Positions 61,060 to 64,000 of a stretch of 64,000 bases of DNA are shown in pieces. The stretch is from NCBI RefSeq assembly GCF_028369105.1, contig NZ_JAQNDO010000001.1:744001-808000 (forward strand). Reading direction: 5' to 3'. Every line of letters begins with the position of its first letter. Positions within the stretch are counted from its first letter, which is position 1. This stretch comes from Polyangium mundeleinium (lineage in GTDB: Bacteria > Myxococcota_A > Polyangia > Polyangiales > Polyangiaceae). A program made the translations under genes and the position numbers. The notes beneath the pieces are model-generated. The model ran no database searches, had not been told where the DNA came from, and saw only the letters and a program-made list of their open reading frames with translations.

Positions 61060-64000
61060 GTGAGCCGATCGACCGTCGAATTTCCCGAAGAGCTGCCCAT
61101 CTCTGCGCGCGTGCGCGACATCGCGCAGGCGCTGAACGACCACCCTGCCGTGATCATCGCGGGCGAGACGGGTTCGGGCAAGACCACGCAACTCCCGAAG
61201 ATCGCGCTCGCCATGGGCCGCGGCCTCCACGCGCGGATCGGCGTCACGCAGCCCCGACGTATCGCGGCCACGAGCGTCGCGGCCCGCGTCGCCAAGGAGC
61301 TCGGCGTCGACCTCGGCAAGGAGGTCGGCTACAAGATTCGTTTCGCCGACCGGACGAGCCCGTCGACGTACGTCCGCTTCATGACGGACGGCATCTTGCT
61401 CGCCGAAATCCAGAGCGACCCGCTCCTCCGCGCCTACGACACGCTCATCGTCGACGAGGCCCACGAGCGCACGCTCAACATCGATTTCCTCCTCGGCTAC
61501 CTCAAGCGCATCCTGCCCCGCCGCAAGGACCTGCGCGTCGTCGTCAGCTCCGCGACGCTCGAAACCGAACGATTCTCGGCGTTCTTCGACGGCGCGCCCG
61601 TCATCCAGGTCTCGGGCCGCACGCACCCGGTCGAGGTCATCCATCGGCCGCCGCGCAAAGAAGAGACGGAGCTCGCCGAGACGGTCGGCAATACCATCGA
61701 GGAGATCACCGAGCTCGACCCCCGCGAGGACATCCTCGTCTTTTTGCCCGGCGAGCGCGAGATCCACGAAACGATGGACGAGCTGCATTCGCACGGCTTG
61801 CCCCACACCGTCGTCCTGCCGCTCTACGGCCGGCTCCCGCAATCCGAGCAGCAACGCGTCTTCACCCCCTTGCCGCAGCGGCGCATCGTCCTCGCCACGA
61901 ACGTGGCCGAGACCTCGCTCACGATCCCCGGCATCGTCTACGTCATCGACGCCGGCCTCGCCCGCGTCAATCGGTACCATGCGCGCTCGGGCGTCACGGC
62001 GCTCCAGATCGAGCCCATCTCCCGCGCCAGCGCCGAGCAACGCAAGGGCCGCGCGGGCCGCATCCGCAGCGGCGTCTGCTTCCGCCTGTACGAAGAGCGC
62101 GACTTCGAGCTGCGCCCGGCCTACACCGATCCCGAAGTTTTACGCGTCGGCCTCGCGGGCGCCATCTTGCAGATGAAATCGCTGGGCATCGGCGACATCC
62201 GCGATTTCCCCTTCCTCGACCCGCCCCCGCGCCGCGCCGTGGACGAAGGGTATCGGGTCCTCGAAGAGCTCGGCGCCATCGACGAGGCGGGCGAGCTCAC
62301 GGACATCGGCAAAAAGCTCTCGCGGCTCCCCCTCGATCCGCGGCTCGGCCGCATGGTCCTCGGCGGCGAGGCGGAGGGCGCGCTCCGCGAGGTCCTCGTC
62401 GTGGCCTCGGCGCTCGGCATCCAGGACCCGCGCGAGCGCCCGCTCTCCGCGCAAAAGCAGGCGGACGACGCGCACCGCAAGTTTCGCGACGAGCAGAGCG
62501 ATTTCGCGGCCCTCGTCAAGCTCTGGCACGCCTACAAGCAGGCCGAGGCGCGCCTCTCGAAAAACCAGCTCCGCAAGTGGTGCCGCGACAACTTCCTCTC
62601 CCACCTCCGCATGCGCGAGTGGAGCGACATCCACCAGCAGATATCGCAGATCGTGCGGGAGATGGGCTTCCGGGTCGAGGGCACGCAGGGCGACGGGGGC
62701 GACGCCGTGCACCGCGCCATCGTCCCGGCGCTGCTCAGCAAGATCGGCATGTGGAGCCAGGAGGCGAAGGCGTATGTCGGGGCCCGACAAACGCGATTCC
62801 AGCTCCACCCGTCGAGCGGCTTATCGAAAAAGCCGCCGGCGTGGATCATGGCGGCCGAGCTCGTCGAGACCTCGCAGCTCTTCGCCCGCACCGCGGCGCG
62901 CGTCGACCCCGGCTGGCTCGAAGAGGCCGGCGGATCGCTCTGCCGCAAGCACCACAGCGACCCGCACTGGGAGGAGAAACCCGCGCAGGTCATGGCGCGC
63001 GAGCAGATCTCGCTCTACGGCCTGCCGATCGTCCGGGATCGGAAGGTCCATTATGGCCCGCTCGACCCTGTGGCCTCGCGCAAGATCTTCCTCACGCACG
63101 CCCTCGTCCGGCAGGAATACGCGACGAAGGCGCGCTTCATGGAGCACAACAAAAAGCTCTTCGACGAGGTCAAGCGGCTGCGGGACAAGGCGCGCAAGAG
63201 CGACATGCTCGCCGACGACCACGCCCTCACCCTCTTTTTCGAGGAGCGCGTCCCCGAGGGCATTTACAGCGGCAAGACGTTCGAGGCCTGGCGCAAGGAG
63301 GCCGAGGCGAAGAACCCGCGCCTGCTCGAGCTCTCCCTCGCGGACGTCCTCCAGGGTGAGGCGGACGAGCTCACGCCCGAGCGATTCCCCGACACCCTCT
63401 CGCTCTACGGCACCAAATTGCCGCTCACGTACCGCTTCGATCCGGGCGAGGACGACGACGGTGTCACGATCACCTTGCCCCTCGCGCTCCTCCCGCAGGC
63501 GGATCCGGCCGTGCTCGAATGGACCATTCCCGGCTGGCACGCCGAAAAGATCGAATGGCTGCTCGACGCGATGCCCAAGGCCGTCCGCAAATCGGTCGGC
63601 GGCGTGAAAGAGCTCGCGGCCGACCTCGCGCGGCGCCATCGCCCCTTCGAGGGCCCGATGCTCGAAGCCCTCGCCCGATCGATCCAGGAACGCACGGGCG
63701 TGCGCGTGCCGATGGACGCGCTCCGCCCGGACGAGCTCCCGCCCTTTTTGCGATTCTATTTCCGTGTCCTCGACGAAGAGGGCCGTGTCGTGGGCGAGGG
63801 GCGTGACCTCGCGGCGCTCAAGGAGCGATTCGCGAAACGCGCGCGGGATGCCTGGGCGGGCGCGTCGAAGGCCACGCTCGAACGCGAGGGCCTCACCTCG
63901 TGGAGCTTCGAGACCTTGCCCGAGGAGGTCCGCATCGAGGTCGCGGGGCGCAAGCTCGCGGGGTATCCGGCGCTCGTCGATACGGACATGTCGGTGGCCC
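61060..64000 (+). CDS. hrpA: HrpA-type DEAH-box RNA helicase (cut by window end)
   Basis: The visible 980 residues begin at a GTG. They hold Walker A AGETGSGKTTQLPK, motif Ia TQPRRIAATSVA, DEAH in LIVDEAHERTLN, SAT in VVVSSATLETERF and motif VI SAEQRKGRAGRI. The HA2 and OB regions (YRVLEELGAIDEAGELTDIG) follow, and then the long HrpA C-terminal domain (HKKLFDEVKRLRDKARKS-like; LYGLPIVRDRKVHYGPLDP). HrpA-type helicases act on RNA and rescue stalled ribosomes. The family is about 1250-1300 residues, so 280 or so lie beyond the edge. The ATG upstream at 61041 is out of frame. Confidence 0.95.
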   Translation, partial: MSRSTVEFPEELPISARVRDIAQALNDHPAVIIAGETGSGKTTQLPKIALAMGRGLHARIGVTQPRRIAATSVAARVAKELGVDLGKEVGYKIRFADRTSPSTYVRFMTDGILLAEIQSDPLLRAYDTLIVDEAHERTLNIDFLLGYLKRILPRRKDLRVVVSSATLETERFSAFFDGAPVIQVSGRTHPVEVIHRPPRKEETELAETVGNTIEEITELDPREDILVFLPGEREIHETMDELHSHGLPHTVVLPLYGRLPQSEQQRVFTPLPQRRIVLATNVAETSLTIPGIVYVIDAGLARVNRYHARSGVTALQIEPISRASAEQRKGRAGRIRSGVCFRLYEERDFELRPAYTDPEVLRVGLAGAILQMKSLGIGDIRDFPFLDPPPRRAVDEGYRVLEELGAIDEAGELTDIGKKLSRLPLDPRLGRMVLGGEAEGALREVLVVASALGIQDPRERPLSAQKQADDAHRKFRDEQSDFAALVKLWHAYKQAEARLSKNQLRKWCRDNFLSHLRMREWSDIHQQISQIVREMGFRVEGTQGDGGDAVHRAIVPALLSKIGMWSQEAKAYVGARQTRFQLHPSSGLSKKPPAWIMAAELVETSQLFARTAARVDPGWLEEAGGSLCRKHHSDPHWEEKPAQVMAREQISLYGLPIVRDRKVHYGPLDPVASRKIFLTHALVRQEYATKARFMEHNKKLFDEVKRLRDKARKSDMLADDHALTLFFEERVPEGIYSGKTFEAWRKEAEAKNPRLLELSLADVLQGEADELTPERFPDTLSLYGTKLPLTYRFDPGEDDDGVTITLPLALLPQADPAVLEWTIPGWHAEKIEWLLDAMPKAVRKSVGGVKELAADLARRHRPFEGPMLEALARSIQERTGVRVPMDALRPDELPPFLRFYFRVLDEEGRVVGEGRDLAALKERFAKRARDAWAGASKATLEREGLTSWSFETLPEEVRIEVAGRKLAGYPALVDTDMSVA

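Noticed and set aside
61041..63359. Plus-strand frame starting at ATG 61041
   Set aside because: It is the wrong frame of the helicase gene, Arg/Pro-rich; the GTG frame carries all helicase motifs.

Overview
The window is very GC-rich DNA with dense genes on both strands. It most likely comes from a large-genome myxobacterium of the Polyangium/Sorangium type (Myxococcota, Polyangiales). The signs are many lipoproteins with Gly/Ser-rich linkers, myxococcal cysteine-rich (DUF4215-type) repeats, a MYXO-CTERM-like tail, an AgmX/PglI-type domain, Ser/Thr kinases joined to AAA/GAF/STAS or cyclase-like modules, FHA proteins and a Wsp/Frz-like chemosensory operon. I saw no rRNA, tRNA, insertion sequence, prophage or CRISPR array.

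Layout. 1-6 kb: the 5' end of a cytochrome P450, a Kazal-like lipoprotein, an OmpA-type lipoprotein, a secreted set with a metzincin-like protease, and a 43-bp tandem repeat. 6-8.2 kb: branched-chain aminotransferase, Smr-domain protein and a small overlapping ORF. 8.3-17 kb: a seven-gene chemosensory operon on the minus strand (CheW, CheR-TPR, membrane receptor, CheW, CheA-REC, CheB, then a REC-REC protein). It resembles Wsp/ACF systems but its output protein is not a GGDEF enzyme. 17-23 kb: methyltransferase, FtsH and exported proteins. 23-28.5 kb: a Ser/Thr kinase directly followed by an FHA enhancer-binding protein with a degenerate GAFTGA loop, then a divergent thioredoxin-fold lipoprotein and a CoA-binding protein. 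28.9-33.6 kb: a two-gene operon of a trypsin-like lipoprotein with Ca-loop repeats and a membrane-anchored caspase-like protein. 33.7-43.5 kb: VWA and Cys-rich lipoproteins, a second 43-bp repeat array, GMC oxidoreductase, FHA-VIT-VWA protein, LRR protein, a decayed STAS gene and a thioesterase.

44-49 kb: a giant pseudokinase-AAA-GAF-STAS protein. 49-52.3 kb: a frameshifted membrane-protein gene, then a peroxide-stress cluster (cysteine-free PerR/Fur-type regulator with a palindromic operator, AhpC, AhpD, Dps). 52.4-56.1 kb: coiled-coil lipoprotein, zinc-ribbon-like protein, Ser/Thr kinase with a cyclase-like tail, and small exported proteins. 56.1-58.5 kb: two tandem paralogous lipoproteins with six Cys-rich repeats followed by an eight-cysteine domain that strongly recalls the animal uromodulin/GP2 D8C module. 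58.5-64 kb: RNase Z-like hydrolase, M15-type peptidase, a YkgJ-like Cys protein and an HrpA-type helicase cut by the window end.

Most promising leads: the D8C-like paralogs, the trypsin-caspase operon, the pseudokinase-STAS protein with its nearby STAS remnant, and the two unrelated 43-bp repeat arrays, both sitting between convergent genes. All functional assignments come from reading motifs; no database search was run.
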